From: CAIRYW01 sp964555825
GTDB taxonomy: Bacteria > Patescibacteriota > Minisyncoccia > Phycocordibacterales > CAIRYW01
Length of the DNA: 32,295 bases
Direction: 5' to 3'
Assembly (NCBI GenBank): GCA_964555825.1
Contig: CAZKTY010000002.1
Location: 1-32,295, forward strand
The translations under genes and the position numbers were made by a program. This document shows positions 7,907 through 15,369 of the stretch, piece after piece. Position 1 is the first letter of the stretch; each line of letters starts with the position of its first letter. Below the pieces are notes generated by a model. It saw only the letters and a program-made list of their open reading frames with translations. It was not told where the DNA came from and made no database searches.

Positions 7907-8656
7907 CTACTGGTTCTTGATTATGCTATCAAGTGCTGTTTTGATGGTTGAATAAGGTACAGCTCCTGGGATTACTACGATTCCGTTCTTACTCATGATG
8001 AATGAGCTAGGAGTTCCGTTTACCTGAGATTTCAATCCTTCTTGATATAGACTCTCGATCTTAGATGTGTATTTTCCACTTGAAAGACATTTATCAAAAG
8101 CAGCTTGATCTACTCCTTCTGCGACTGCATATTTATCCAAGTTCTCTAAACTACCAGATGATTGGTCAGTGAATACTTTTCCAATGTATTCCCAGAATTT
8201 ATCATTACCTCCAAGTTCTGCTATACATTCAGCTGATTCAGCTGCTTTTCCTCCTAGTGGGTGGAAAACTGATCCATCTGGAAGTTTTCTAACTGACCAG
8301 AAGCTTCTGTATATCCAAGCAACTTTTCCATTGTAGTCTGTCATTACTTGTCTCATTGTTGCGTCGAATTCCTGACAGTAAGGACATTGTAGATCACTGT
8401 ACTCAACTATTTTTATTGGGGCATTTGGATCTCCAATAATATGATCTGTTGAATCAGCTGGTCTTACATTAAGATTTTGTGTAGCTGTTGCAGAATTGTC
8501 TTGGGTGTCAGTCTTTGGAGTTTTGTCATGGTAAAAGACTGCTAAGGCTATAATCCCGCCAGCAAGAACAATTGCCAATGGGATTGCCCAAGGGTTTTGC
8601 TTTGGATGGTGATGATTGTGTTCGTGTAATGGTTCGTGCAAAGTTTCGTTTTCCAT
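7907..8656 (-). CDS. Membrane-anchored DsbA-like thiol-disulfide oxidoreductase
   Basis: 249 aa. The thioredoxin-fold domain faces outward and is expected to oxidise or isomerise disulfides in exported proteins. Layout: a histidine-rich cytoplasmic N-terminus (LHEHNHHHP, about 10-18), one transmembrane helix (about 23-42), a Thr/Ser/Asn linker, then the catalytic CPYC motif (C91, C94) in SDLQCPYCQEF. The cis-proline loop is GTPSS (P216). An additional pair, C144 and C190, lies in the inserted helical domain, as in BdbD/DsbA_4-type proteins. No DsbB/VKOR partner is in the window. The gene ends at the shared terminator with the helicase gene. The upstream region holds a large inverted repeat and a candidate promoter. 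Fold assignment is secure; oxidase versus isomerase role is undecided. Confidence 0.93.
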   Translation of the reverse strand: MENETLHEPLHEHNHHHPKQNPWAIPLAIVLAGGIIALAVFYHDKTPKTDTQDNSATATQNLNVRPADSTDHIIGDPNAPIKIVEYSDLQCPYCQEFDATMRQVMTDYNGKVAWIYRSFWSVRKLPDGSVFHPLGGKAAESAECIAELGGNDKFWEYIGKVFTDQSSGSLENLDKYAVAEGVDQAAFDKCLSSGKYTSKIESLYQEGLKSQVNGTPSSFIMSKNGIVVIPGAVPYSTIKTALDSIIKNQ

Positions 8657-8681
8657 TTTGTTATTTAATAATTAATAATAA

Positions 8682-8877
8682 TTCGAACTTATCGCAAAAA
8701 ATAAACGCTAATTAAAAATACTAAAATTTCTCGCTTGAACATTCAAAGGACAAAATTTTGGTAAAAAATAAAGTTTCGTCAGTCAACATAATATAATTAT
8801 GTTTTCTTCCTCATCCTTCATTTTTTTCTCAAAATTTTATCCTTTGCAAAGTTCATTATTTTTGCGATCAGTTCTAA
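8682..8877. repeat. Nested inverted repeat, MITE-like or large hairpin
   Basis: The whole intergenic stretch shows dyad symmetry at three levels. Outer arms: 8685-8700 (GAACTTATCGCAAAAA) pair with 8859-8874 at 15 of 16 positions, with two further pairs outside. Inner arms: 8744-8760 (CAAAGGACAAAATTTTG) pair with 8830-8846 at 16 of 17, continuing into A6/T6 tracts. Centre: AACATAAT-ATA-ATTATGTT (8785-8803). The right end abuts the stop codon of the exonuclease gene. There is no open reading frame of note inside. It could be a miniature inverted-repeat element, a transcript-end structure or a cruciform regulator. Confidence 0.7.
8718..8746 (-). promoter_or_regulatory. Candidate promoter for the DsbA-like gene
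   Basis: On the minus strand TTGAAT (8746-8741), 17-bp spacer, TAGTAT (8723-8718), about 60 bp before the ATG at 8656. Moderate matches in a very AT-rich region; it overlaps the inner-left arm of the inverted repeat. Confidence 0.3.
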
Positions 8878-9449
8878 AAAAAGAGAGATCTATTTAGAAC
8901 TGCTTCTTTTTTGTTTCCCCAATCTTTGGTATCAATTATAGCATCCTTTATAATTTCGCCATCTTTATACTTAAGTTTCCCATTCTTTAAAGCGTATTCA
9001 TATACTTCTTTAGTGACTTTTACATCATCAATACAGTATTTTCTTATACTTTCTATATCTCCTTTTTTCCACCATTCAACAGCTTGAAGACCATGTCCGC
9101 TCTTACCATGACCGAGTGTCGCTTCGGCAATATTTCCTAGGCCAACTCTTCTTCCTATAGATTTTCTGACCTCCTCCAAGATATCAAGACTTTGGATATT
9201 ATTTAGATCCCCGTGGTAATACTTATTTAAAAGGGGAATATCAAAATGATTGCTATTGAATCCTATCAATATCTCTGTTTCTTCTAATATCTTCCATAGC
9301 TTCGGAAGTTCTTCAACTAGATAACTTGAATATTCATTTGTCTCATAATCATATATACAGACTATCGAAATATCTAAAAGTGCAGGGTCTGCTTTTCCAA
9401 CATCTTCAAAGATATTTCGTGTTTCTATGTCAAATACAATTTTTTTCAT
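8874..9449 (-). CDS. DEDD-family 3'-5' exonuclease (RNase H-like fold)
   Basis: 191 aa from ATG 9449. An in-frame TTG at 9458 would add MKI, but the ATG starts exactly at the usual first strand (MKKIVFDIET). The exonuclease motifs are all present: Exo I FDIET (D7, E9), Exo II GFNSNHFD, and Exo III YCIDDVKVTKEVY with the Y-x3-D pattern of the DEDDy subclass. It is a stand-alone domain related to predicted 3'-5' exonucleases (RNase_H_2/PolB-exonuclease-like), with no polymerase or helicase domain attached. Substrate is unknown: DNA proofreading/repair or RNA trimming are both possible. It follows hisS on the same strand by 60 bp; the stop codon touches the inverted repeat at 8682-8877. Confidence 0.88.
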   Translation of the reverse strand: MKKIVFDIETRNIFEDVGKADPALLDISIVCIYDYETNEYSSYLVEELPKLWKILEETEILIGFNSNHFDIPLLNKYYHGDLNNIQSLDILEEVRKSIGRRVGLGNIAEATLGHGKSGHGLQAVEWWKKGDIESIRKYCIDDVKVTKEVYEYALKNGKLKYKDGEIIKDAIIDTKDWGNKKEAVLNRSLFF

Positions 9450-9509
9450 TATTTTCAATAAGATAAATCTAAATTCTGATAATTGATGGTCTGTCTCTCT
9501 GTAATATAT

Positions 9510-10745
9510 TTAAATATTCTTCCAGACCATCTTTTTTATATCTCCTAAGGTTATTTCAGTCTCTTTTTTTGTTGAAAGTTGCTTTAATTTGTATCTTTTT
9601 GATCTTGCTTCTTCCTCTCCCACGATCAAGATATAAGAGATGCTTTCTTTATCAGCTTTTGAGATCCTATCTCCAATTTTCTTATCATTGTAATCAATAG
9701 CAATGTTTATATTATTTTTTCTGAATTCATCAGCGACTTTTTCTGCATCTCCATAAAGATCTGGAGACAAAGGTAGGATGGATATTTGTGTCGTCGATCT
9801 ATATTTTGGCAATAGATCATAAGTTTCTAATACATCTCTAATAGTTACATCTCCCATACCAAAACCAACGGCTGGTACTTTTTCTTCCCCGAAGATATCA
9901 AGAAGATTGTCATATCTTCCTCCTCCAAAGAGGGCTCGTGGGTTTGCTGGATCTTTATCATAGATCTCGAAGACAATATCGGTATAGTAATCAAAACCGC
10001 GAGCCAAAGAAGGATCAAAATTTATCTTTATATCTTTTTCGCTTAATCTTGTGATAAGTGTGTTGATCTTAGTATTTGCAAGTACCTCTAAAGAAAAATC
10101 TTTTCCTGTTAGATCCTTGTATTGTTTTTCAAAATCTTTGATCTTTTTCTTTTTATCGATAAGTCTGATAGCTTCAGTTATCTTGTCTTGAGGGATCCCT
10201 TGTTTTTCGAGGGTTTCTATCAATAATTTTCTGCTATTGATCTTTATTTCGAACTGTTCATCTTTGAGACCGAAGTTCTTCATTATCCTGTAAGCAAGAG
10301 AAATTATCTCTATTTCAGCTTCAATTCCTTCTAGACCAAAAATATCACAATTCAGTTGGAAGTGTTCGCGAAGTCTTCCTCTTTGAGGTCTCTCATATCT
10401 AAATAGATTAGGAATGGAATACCATCTTATTGGAAATTTTATCTCTCGTCTTTTTCCTGCGACCATTCTTGCTACAGTAGGAGTCATTTCTGGACGAATT
10501 GTTACGTCTCTGTCGCCTCTATCTTTAAAAGAATAGGTTTGATCATTCACGATCTCATCGCCTGATTTTGCTCTATAAAGTTCGGTTGGTTCGAGAATTG
10601 ATGCTCCGTACTCAATGTATCCAAAGCTTTCAGCCGTCTTTTTCCATGTACTGAAAATATAATTTTCGACAGACATATCCTCCGGATAAAAATCGCGGAC
10701 GCCTTTGTAGCTTTCTGTAGATAGTTTTTGCTTTTTTTCTGGCAT
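9510..10745 (-). CDS. hisS: Histidyl-tRNA synthetase
   Basis: 411 aa class II aminoacyl-tRNA synthetase that charges tRNA-His. It begins with the family N-terminus KGVRDFYPEDM (motif 1 follows). Motif 2 is in FRYERPQRGRLREHFQLNCDIFG and RPEMTPTVARM. The histidine-specific motif appears as ARGFDYYTDIVFEI, and motif 3 as the glycine-rich ALFGGGRYDNLL ... VPAVGFGMGDV. The C-terminal ~95 residues form the anticodon-binding alpha/beta domain (ISILPLSPDLYGDAEKVADE). Length is normal. ATG 10745 lies 9 bp after a good -10 box, so the mRNA is predicted to have almost no leader. A divergent truB-like gene starts 51 bp away. Confidence 0.97.
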   Translation of the reverse strand: MPEKKQKLSTESYKGVRDFYPEDMSVENYIFSTWKKTAESFGYIEYGASILEPTELYRAKSGDEIVNDQTYSFKDRGDRDVTIRPEMTPTVARMVAGKRREIKFPIRWYSIPNLFRYERPQRGRLREHFQLNCDIFGLEGIEAEIEIISLAYRIMKNFGLKDEQFEIKINSRKLLIETLEKQGIPQDKITEAIRLIDKKKKIKDFEKQYKDLTGKDFSLEVLANTKINTLITRLSEKDIKINFDPSLARGFDYYTDIVFEIYDKDPANPRALFGGGRYDNLLDIFGEEKVPAVGFGMGDVTIRDVLETYDLLPKYRSTTQISILPLSPDLYGDAEKVADEFRKNNINIAIDYNDKKIGDRISKADKESISYILIVGEEEARSKRYKLKQLSTKKETEITLGDIKKMVWKNI

Positions 10746-10754
10746 TATGATGAT

Positions 10755-10782
10755 ATTCTACTGCGAGTCGGCAACTTTTCAA
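10755..10782 (-). promoter_or_regulatory. Promoter of hisS with near-leaderless spacing
   Basis: Minus strand TTGAAA (10782-10777), 16-bp spacer, TAGAAT (10760-10755). The ATG of hisS is 9 bp downstream of the -10 box, so the predicted transcript starts 0-3 nt before the start codon. Confidence 0.6.
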
Positions 10783-10796
10783 AACGGCCCCTAAAT

Positions 10797-11537
10797 ATGC
10801 CTAAAATGCGATCTAAAATATTACTTTATAAATCCCTTGGAGAGACACCTTTAGAGTGTTTAAAACGCTTTAAAATGGAAAATCCAGCCTATAAAGATCT
10901 ACCAATGACCTATGCAGGAAGGTTAGATCCTATGGCTGAAGGTCTTCTTTTGGTCCTTGTGGGAGAAGAATGTAAAAAGAAAGAGGATTATCTATATCTA
11001 TCAAAAGAATATGAAGTCGAAGTACTTTTTGGCTTTGAAACGGATACCTCTGATATTCTAGGAAAGGTCACAAAAACAGTAAATTATCCTGAAAGTTTGA
11101 CCCCAGAAAAAATATTAGAAGCTCTTGAGAAAGTAAAAATTCTACCCCAAAGATATCCAGCTTATTCTTCTAAGACATTTGAAGGAAAACCTCTTTGGAA
11201 GTGGGCAAGAGAGGGAAATATAAAAGAGGTTGGATCAAATGCGAAGATCACTGGTATAGAATTTCTTGGACAAAGAGAAATATATGGAGGTGATCTTTTG
11301 GAAAGTATTGAAGAAAGAGTTTTAAAGGTCAATGGTGATTTTCGTCAGAAAGATATATTAGATCTATGGAAAGAACAGATAGATCTAACAGATAATTACA
11401 AGATATTGAGATTCAGAATCTATTCTACTGGAGGGGCTTATATGAGAGTTGTTGCTAAATATCTAGGTGATGCATTAGATATTCCTTCTTTAGCTTTTTC
11501 TATAAAAAGGGAAAAGATCGGTGATTATAAATATTAG
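10797..11537 (+). CDS. truB: TruB-like tRNA pseudouridine synthase
   Basis: 246 aa from ATG 10797; an upstream extension to 10728 would overlap hisS and carries no family sequence. ATG 10806 is an alternative. The enzyme is expected to convert U55 of the tRNA T-loop to pseudouridine. The catalytic aspartate is D44 in YAGRLDPMAEGLLLVLVG. Other TruB landmarks: YEVEVLFGFETDTSDILG, the YSSKTFEGKPLWKWAREG segment, and the C-terminal STGGAYMRVVAKYLGDAL strand-helix. It diverges from canonical TruB: the usual LLLDKPxGxTS opening is LLYKSLGETP, the HTGALDP motif is YAGRLDP, and there is no C-terminal PUA domain. Family assignment is strong; the exact target uridine is inferred. Confidence 0.87.
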   Translation: MPKMRSKILLYKSLGETPLECLKRFKMENPAYKDLPMTYAGRLDPMAEGLLLVLVGEECKKKEDYLYLSKEYEVEVLFGFETDTSDILGKVTKTVNYPESLTPEKILEALEKVKILPQRYPAYSSKTFEGKPLWKWAREGNIKEVGSNAKITGIEFLGQREIYGGDLLESIEERVLKVNGDFRQKDILDLWKEQIDLTDNYKILRFRIYSTGGAYMRVVAKYLGDALDIPSLAFSIKREKIGDYKY

Positions 11538-11560
11538 TTAGATAGTATCGCTATAAAAAT

Positions 11561-11592
11561 AAAAAACCCGCAAAATTCATTTGCGGGTTTTT
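11561..11592. terminator. Bidirectional terminator between truB and typA
   Basis: Perfect ACCCGCAAA/TTTGCGGGT stem with ATTCA loop, flanked by A-run on the left and T-run on the right. It serves both converging genes. Confidence 0.9.
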
Positions 11593-11617
11593 AGGATCTT
11601 TATTATTTTTTGAATTT

Positions 11618-13414
11618 TTATTCTAGGCCTCTAGCTTTTCTCATCGCCTTATCACGATCTGTTTTTGTAAGGTACCTCTTTCTTAGTCTGACTGATTTTG
11701 GAGTTATTTCTAGCAGCTCATCCTCATGCATTATTTCAAGTCCTTTTTCGATATCAACTTCCTGATGAGGTGTTAGGTAAGTTGTTCCGTCAGACCCAGA
11801 TGCACGCATGTTCGTAAGTTGTTTTCCTTTTGTTGGATTAACATCGATGTCTTCTCCTTTTGAGGTATCTCCTATAACTTGTCCTATATATATCTCTGTT
11901 CCTGCTCCAATGTAGAGAACTCCTCTCTGTTGTAGGTTATCTAGAGCAAAAGCTAGAGCTTTTCCTGCTTCCATGGATACCATTGAACCTGATTCTCTTC
12001 TTTCAATAACTCCAACATATTCCTGGAAACCAATAAAACGAGAACAAATGATTCCTTCTCCTCTTGTATCAATAACAAATTGGTTCTTGTAACCTAAAAG
12101 TCCACGGGTAGGTATCTCAAATATTATCCTTACCTGAGAACCTTCTTGCTTCATGTTGTGCATGATACCCTTTCTTTTTCCGAGTTTTTCAATCACACTT
12201 CCACTGTATTCTTCGGGAGTATCAATTGTGACCTCTTCATAAGGTTCAAGTTTTTTGCCATTCTCTTCTTTTATAATTACGTGTGGCTGGGAAACAGAAA
12301 GTTCAAAACCTTCTCTTCTCATATTCTCAAGAAGAATAGCAATGTGAAGTTCTCCTCTTCCATATACACGAAATTTATCTGATTGTGTGAAATCAACTTT
12401 AAGACCAATGTTCACTTCAAGTTCTTTTTCCAATCTATCTCTGATCTGACGAGTTGTCACAAATTTTCCTTCTTTTCCTGCGAAAGGGGAGTCATTAACA
12501 AAAAAATCAAGGGAAATAGTTGGTTCATCTACGTTGATAGCAGGGAGGGCTTCTTGGTTGGCATCATGGCAGATCGTATCTCCAATATAAATATCAGGAA
12601 TTCCGGCGACCATAACAATGTCTCCTGAGTGCGCCTGTTTTACATCTTTTTTTACAATACCTTCGAATGTATAAAGTTTTGTGATCCTGTAACTCTTTGT
12701 TTCGCCTGATACTTTTTTTACGATAACATTCTCACCATCGGTGATAGTTCCTTCGTATATTCTGCATACAGCCATACGTCCAAGAAAGTTATCATATGCA
12801 AGGTTAAAAGGCTGTGCTTTTAGTGGAATATCATCTTTTGTATTTGCAGGCTGAACGTGTTCAAGAACTGTATCTAGAATAGGATTTAGATTATCACTTT
12901 CATCTGTTAAGTTCTTCTTCGCAATTCCTTGGCGACCGATCGCATAGACTATTGGAAAATTCAATTGCTCATCATTTGCACCAAGATCAATAAAGAGTTC
13001 AAGTATCTCATCGTGTACTCTTTTTGGATCAGAAGCTGGTTTGTCTATCTTGTTGATTATTACGATCGGTTTAAGACCAAGTTCTAGAGATTTCTTCAAT
13101 ACAAAACGTGTCTGTGGCATTGGTCCTTCTTGAGCATCAACGACAAGTAACACAGAGTCAATAGAACGAAGTACTCGTTCAACCTCACTACCGAAATCGG
13201 CGTGACCTGGCGTGTCTACTATATTGATTTTTGTATCTTTATAAAAAATAGATGTATTTTTTGCATAGATAGTAATACCGCGCTCTTTTTCTAGGGCGTT
13301 GGAGTCCATTGATACATCTGTTGAGACCATCCCTGTTTGTTTCATCAAAGCGTCGGTCAGGGTAGTCTTTCCGTGGTCAACGTGTGCGATTATTGCGATA
13401 TTTCTTATTTCCAT
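11618..13414 (-). CDS. typA: Ribosome-associated translational GTPase TypA/BipA
   Basis: 598 aa, full length for the family. The N-terminal GTPase domain has G1 AHVDHGKTTL, switch I ERGITIYAKN, G3 DTPGHADF and G4 NKIDKP. Domain II (beta barrel), the EF-G-like domain III (RVYGRGELHIAILLENMRREG), domain V (PTRGLLGYKNQFV) and the BipA-specific C-terminal domain (LTNMRASGSDGTTYLTP) follow. The protein works on the 50S subunit during assembly and stress. The 5' region is unusually tight: the terminator of the preceding dedA gene lies only 25 bp before the ATG, and the best promoter boxes are upstream of that hairpin. Converges on truB with a shared terminator. Confidence 0.97.
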   Translation of the reverse strand: MEIRNIAIIAHVDHGKTTLTDALMKQTGMVSTDVSMDSNALEKERGITIYAKNTSIFYKDTKINIVDTPGHADFGSEVERVLRSIDSVLLVVDAQEGPMPQTRFVLKKSLELGLKPIVIINKIDKPASDPKRVHDEILELFIDLGANDEQLNFPIVYAIGRQGIAKKNLTDESDNLNPILDTVLEHVQPANTKDDIPLKAQPFNLAYDNFLGRMAVCRIYEGTITDGENVIVKKVSGETKSYRITKLYTFEGIVKKDVKQAHSGDIVMVAGIPDIYIGDTICHDANQEALPAINVDEPTISLDFFVNDSPFAGKEGKFVTTRQIRDRLEKELEVNIGLKVDFTQSDKFRVYGRGELHIAILLENMRREGFELSVSQPHVIIKEENGKKLEPYEEVTIDTPEEYSGSVIEKLGKRKGIMHNMKQEGSQVRIIFEIPTRGLLGYKNQFVIDTRGEGIICSRFIGFQEYVGVIERRESGSMVSMEAGKALAFALDNLQQRGVLYIGAGTEIYIGQVIGDTSKGEDIDVNPTKGKQLTNMRASGSDGTTYLTPHQEVDIEKGLEIMHEDELLEITPKSVRLRKRYLTKTDRDKAMRKARGLE

Positions 13415-13439
13415 TGGTTTTTCGGATTAATTTATATAC

Positions 13440-13460
13440 AAAAAAGCGGCTGAAGCCGCT
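13440..13460 (-). terminator. Terminator after dedA, inside the typA leader
   Basis: On the minus strand AGCGGC-TTCA-GCCGCT followed by six T. It is a strong UUCA-capped hairpin located between dedA (upstream) and typA (downstream), so it may also act in the typA leader. Confidence 0.8.
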
Positions 13461-13465
13461 CTGCT

Positions 13466-13494
13466 ATTAAACCATTTTTAAGACGTTATAGCAA
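13466..13494 (-). promoter_or_regulatory. Candidate typA promoter upstream of the hairpin
   Basis: Minus strand TTGCTA (13494-13489), 17-bp spacer, TTTAAT (13471-13466). The -35 sits in the loop of a TAAGAC/GTCTTA inverted repeat (13479-13484 with 13495-13500). Predicted transcription start is at about 13459, right at the AGCGGC hairpin. Confidence 0.4.
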
Positions 13495-13502
13495 GTCTTA
13501 AT

Positions 13503-14105
13503 TTAGATGGTTGTTTTTCTATTGCTTCTAATGAATTCAACGAGGCTTGGAATGATAGAAATAACTATAATTATGACGATAACAGGCAAAATATATCTAT
13601 CTGGATTCGGAATAATTCTTCCGAAGAAATATCCAAGACCAGCCATAAGAGTGACCCATCCTGCACCTCCAACAATATTGTAAGTGATAAATGTCTTATA
13701 GGGCATCTGTCCTGCACCAGCAAGTATTGGAGTAAATGTTCGGACGGCAGGCATAAATCTTGCTAGGATGATCGCTTTTTTGCCGTGTTTTCCGAAGAAA
13801 GATTTTGATCGTTCAAGATTTTTTATACTAAAGAATATCGAATGTTCTCTTGTGAATATTCTAGGTCCGATCTTTTTCCCAAATGCATAACCAAAAGTAT
13901 CTCCAAGTACCGCTGCAATGATGGCTAAAGAAATAAGCACAAAAATATTCAAATAATTTTCTGAGGCTAGAAGTCCTGCTGTGAATAGAAGGGAATCTCC
14001 GGGTAAGAAAAAACCCAAAAATAGTCCAGACTCAGCAAAGACTATTCCGAGTACTCCTATCAATCCTAAAGTATCAATCAAAAAAATTGGATCAAGATAT
14101 TGCAT
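13503..14105 (-). CDS. DedA-family (VTT domain) membrane protein
   Basis: 200 aa integral membrane protein. The conserved elements are the re-entrant segment FFLPGDSLLFTAGLLAS near residues 30-47 and ARFMPAVRTFTPILAGAG (about 115-132), with flanking hydrophobic helices and a short basic C-terminus (FIRSNRKTTI). DedA proteins are established lipid scramblase/flippase-type proteins, some of which recycle undecaprenyl phosphate across the membrane. It is the last gene of a five-gene operon that starts with a second DedA domain fused to PAP2. The gap to the preceding nucleotidyltransferase is 45 bp. Family certain, lipid substrate inferred. Confidence 0.93.
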   Translation of the reverse strand: MQYLDPIFLIDTLGLIGVLGIVFAESGLFLGFFLPGDSLLFTAGLLASENYLNIFVLISLAIIAAVLGDTFGYAFGKKIGPRIFTREHSIFFSIKNLERSKSFFGKHGKKAIILARFMPAVRTFTPILAGAGQMPYKTFITYNIVGGAGWVTLMAGLGYFFGRIIPNPDRYILPVIVIIIVISIIPSLVEFIRSNRKTTI

Positions 14106-14150
14106 TTTCTGTCGGTTATTTGAATAAGAACGCTTTCAAGTCTAACATTT

Positions 14151-14606
14151 CTATTTATCCGTTAGTATATTGCTTATTGGTTGTTTTTCTGGTTTAAGGA
14201 TGCTTGAGTGATATTTTTCCGGTTCTTTTGAAGAAATTTTCTTAATTGAAAATTTGAAACCAAATTCTTTTTTTATTTTTTTTAGGGCCTTTTGAAGTTC
14301 TGTTTGGTCGTATCCGATAGCAATGATATCAGGAACTATTTTTTTTATGACAGACCAGTTATTAAGTTTTGTATCACCTTTGATTATTCTATTTGAAATT
14401 CCAAGTGCTTTTATTTCTTTTATCCTTTCTTTTGTATTTTTCGAAGGTCTCTTTATTTTTCTTGCGACAACACTTTCGTCACTAGCCACAGAGATGACGA
14501 GGTCTCCAAGTTTTTTGGCTTCTTTCAGAAAATGAAGATGTCCTGGATGAATGATGTCAAAGGTTCCAAAAGCAAGAATAGTTTTTTGTTTCTTAGAAGT
14601 TTTCAT
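14151..14606 (-). CDS. Cytidylyltransferase-like nucleotidyltransferase
   Basis: 151 aa, a stand-alone nucleotidyltransferase of the HxGH superfamily. The ATP/CTP-binding signature is GTFDIIHPGHLHFLKEAKKLG near the N-terminus. A second family landmark follows at SKNTKERIKEIKALG, where ISSTxxR-type residues would bind nucleotide phosphates. The single-domain size and sequence resemble glycerol-3-phosphate cytidylyltransferase (TagD), the RfaE/HldE C-domain and archaeal FAD synthetase (RibL); I cannot decide among these. The C-terminus (KYHSSILKPEK) retains a lysine/serine pattern like the family's final motif (S-S-T/S-I). It starts 4 bp after the M24 stop, so it is translationally coupled. Substrate could be a sugar phosphate, glycerol phosphate or FMN. 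Confidence 0.85.
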   Translation of the reverse strand: MKTSKKQKTILAFGTFDIIHPGHLHFLKEAKKLGDLVISVASDESVVARKIKRPSKNTKERIKEIKALGISNRIIKGDTKLNNWSVIKKIVPDIIAIGYDQTELQKALKKIKKEFGFKFSIKKISSKEPEKYHSSILKPEKQPISNILTDK

Positions 14607-14610
14607 TTTT

Positions 14611-15369
14611 TTAGATATTGATGATGTCGATATCTTTTTGGATCGGAGTTGTAACGACTATCTTTTTTTGATCAGAAATATAGAAATCTATTTCAGTTCG
14701 CATTCCAATATCCTTAAAATACATTCCTGGTTCAATTGTATAGCCAACATTTTTTATGATAGGGGAGTATTCTCTCCAATTTATTCCTGGGATATCTCCG
14801 TGAGGATGTTTTAATCCCAAAGAATGACCAATTGTATGCCTTATGCTGTTTCCAAAAGAAGCGTCGCCAATTATGTCATGCGAGACTCTGTCTATATCTA
14901 ATCCTCTCGGCATTTTGCCTTTTCTGATCTCTTTTTTTATATAAGAAACAGCGGTGTCTCTTGCCTTTGATAGAATTGACCACTTCTGTTTTATCTCATT
15001 TGGGATTTTTTTTCCGACAAAGAACATCCATGTCATATCGGCGTAAGGAGAATTGTTTTTATCAAGGCGTGCCCAGATATCTAAAAGAATAAGAGAGCCA
15101 GACTGGATCTTTTTGCCTTTGCCTTTTGCAAAATAATGTACTTGAGAGGTATTTTCTCTAAATGCTGCAATACATTGTTCTTTTTTTTCATCATTGATCA
15201 GTCCGTGTTTTTTGTAGGATCTTATTACGAGGTCGACGACGTCTTTTTCGTAGACATCTTTGTTTGATCCTATATATCTAGCGACTTCGTCTTTTATCAG
15301 ACCAAGTTCTTTTGCTGCTAGAGTGTGGTCTTTGATCTGGATATTATTCCAAGAAAGTGAATTTGCCAT
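14611..15369 (-). CDS. M24-family metallopeptidase (Xaa-Pro aminopeptidase-like)
   Basis: 252 aa with the pita-bread fold only; there is no N-terminal creatinase-type domain. All five metal ligands are visible: D in LLDIWARLD, D in YADMTW, H in SIRHTIGHSLGL, E in TIEPGMYF and E in MRTEIDFYI. It should therefore be an active dinuclear metallopeptidase acting on short peptides with proline or a free N-terminus. Its start overlaps the 3' end of the M29 gene by 26 bp, and the nucleotidyltransferase follows after 4 bp. The gene pair suggests cooperative peptide degradation in the cytoplasm. Confidence 0.9.
   Translation of the reverse strand: MANSLSWNNIQIKDHTLAAKELGLIKDEVARYIGSNKDVYEKDVVDLVIRSYKKHGLINDEKKEQCIAAFRENTSQVHYFAKGKGKKIQSGSLILLDIWARLDKNNSPYADMTWMFFVGKKIPNEIKQKWSILSKARDTAVSYIKKEIRKGKMPRGLDIDRVSHDIIGDASFGNSIRHTIGHSLGLKHPHGDIPGINWREYSPIIKNVGYTIEPGMYFKDIGMRTEIDFYISDQKKIVVTTPIQKDIDIINI

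Noticed and set aside
8792..8797. Perfect TATAAT on the plus strand
   Set aside because: No -35 at proper spacing and no plus-strand gene for 2 kb; it is part of the central palindrome.
10728..10796. Longer truB start at 10728
   Set aside because: The additional 23 residues match no TruB N-terminus and overlap hisS coding sequence on the other strand.
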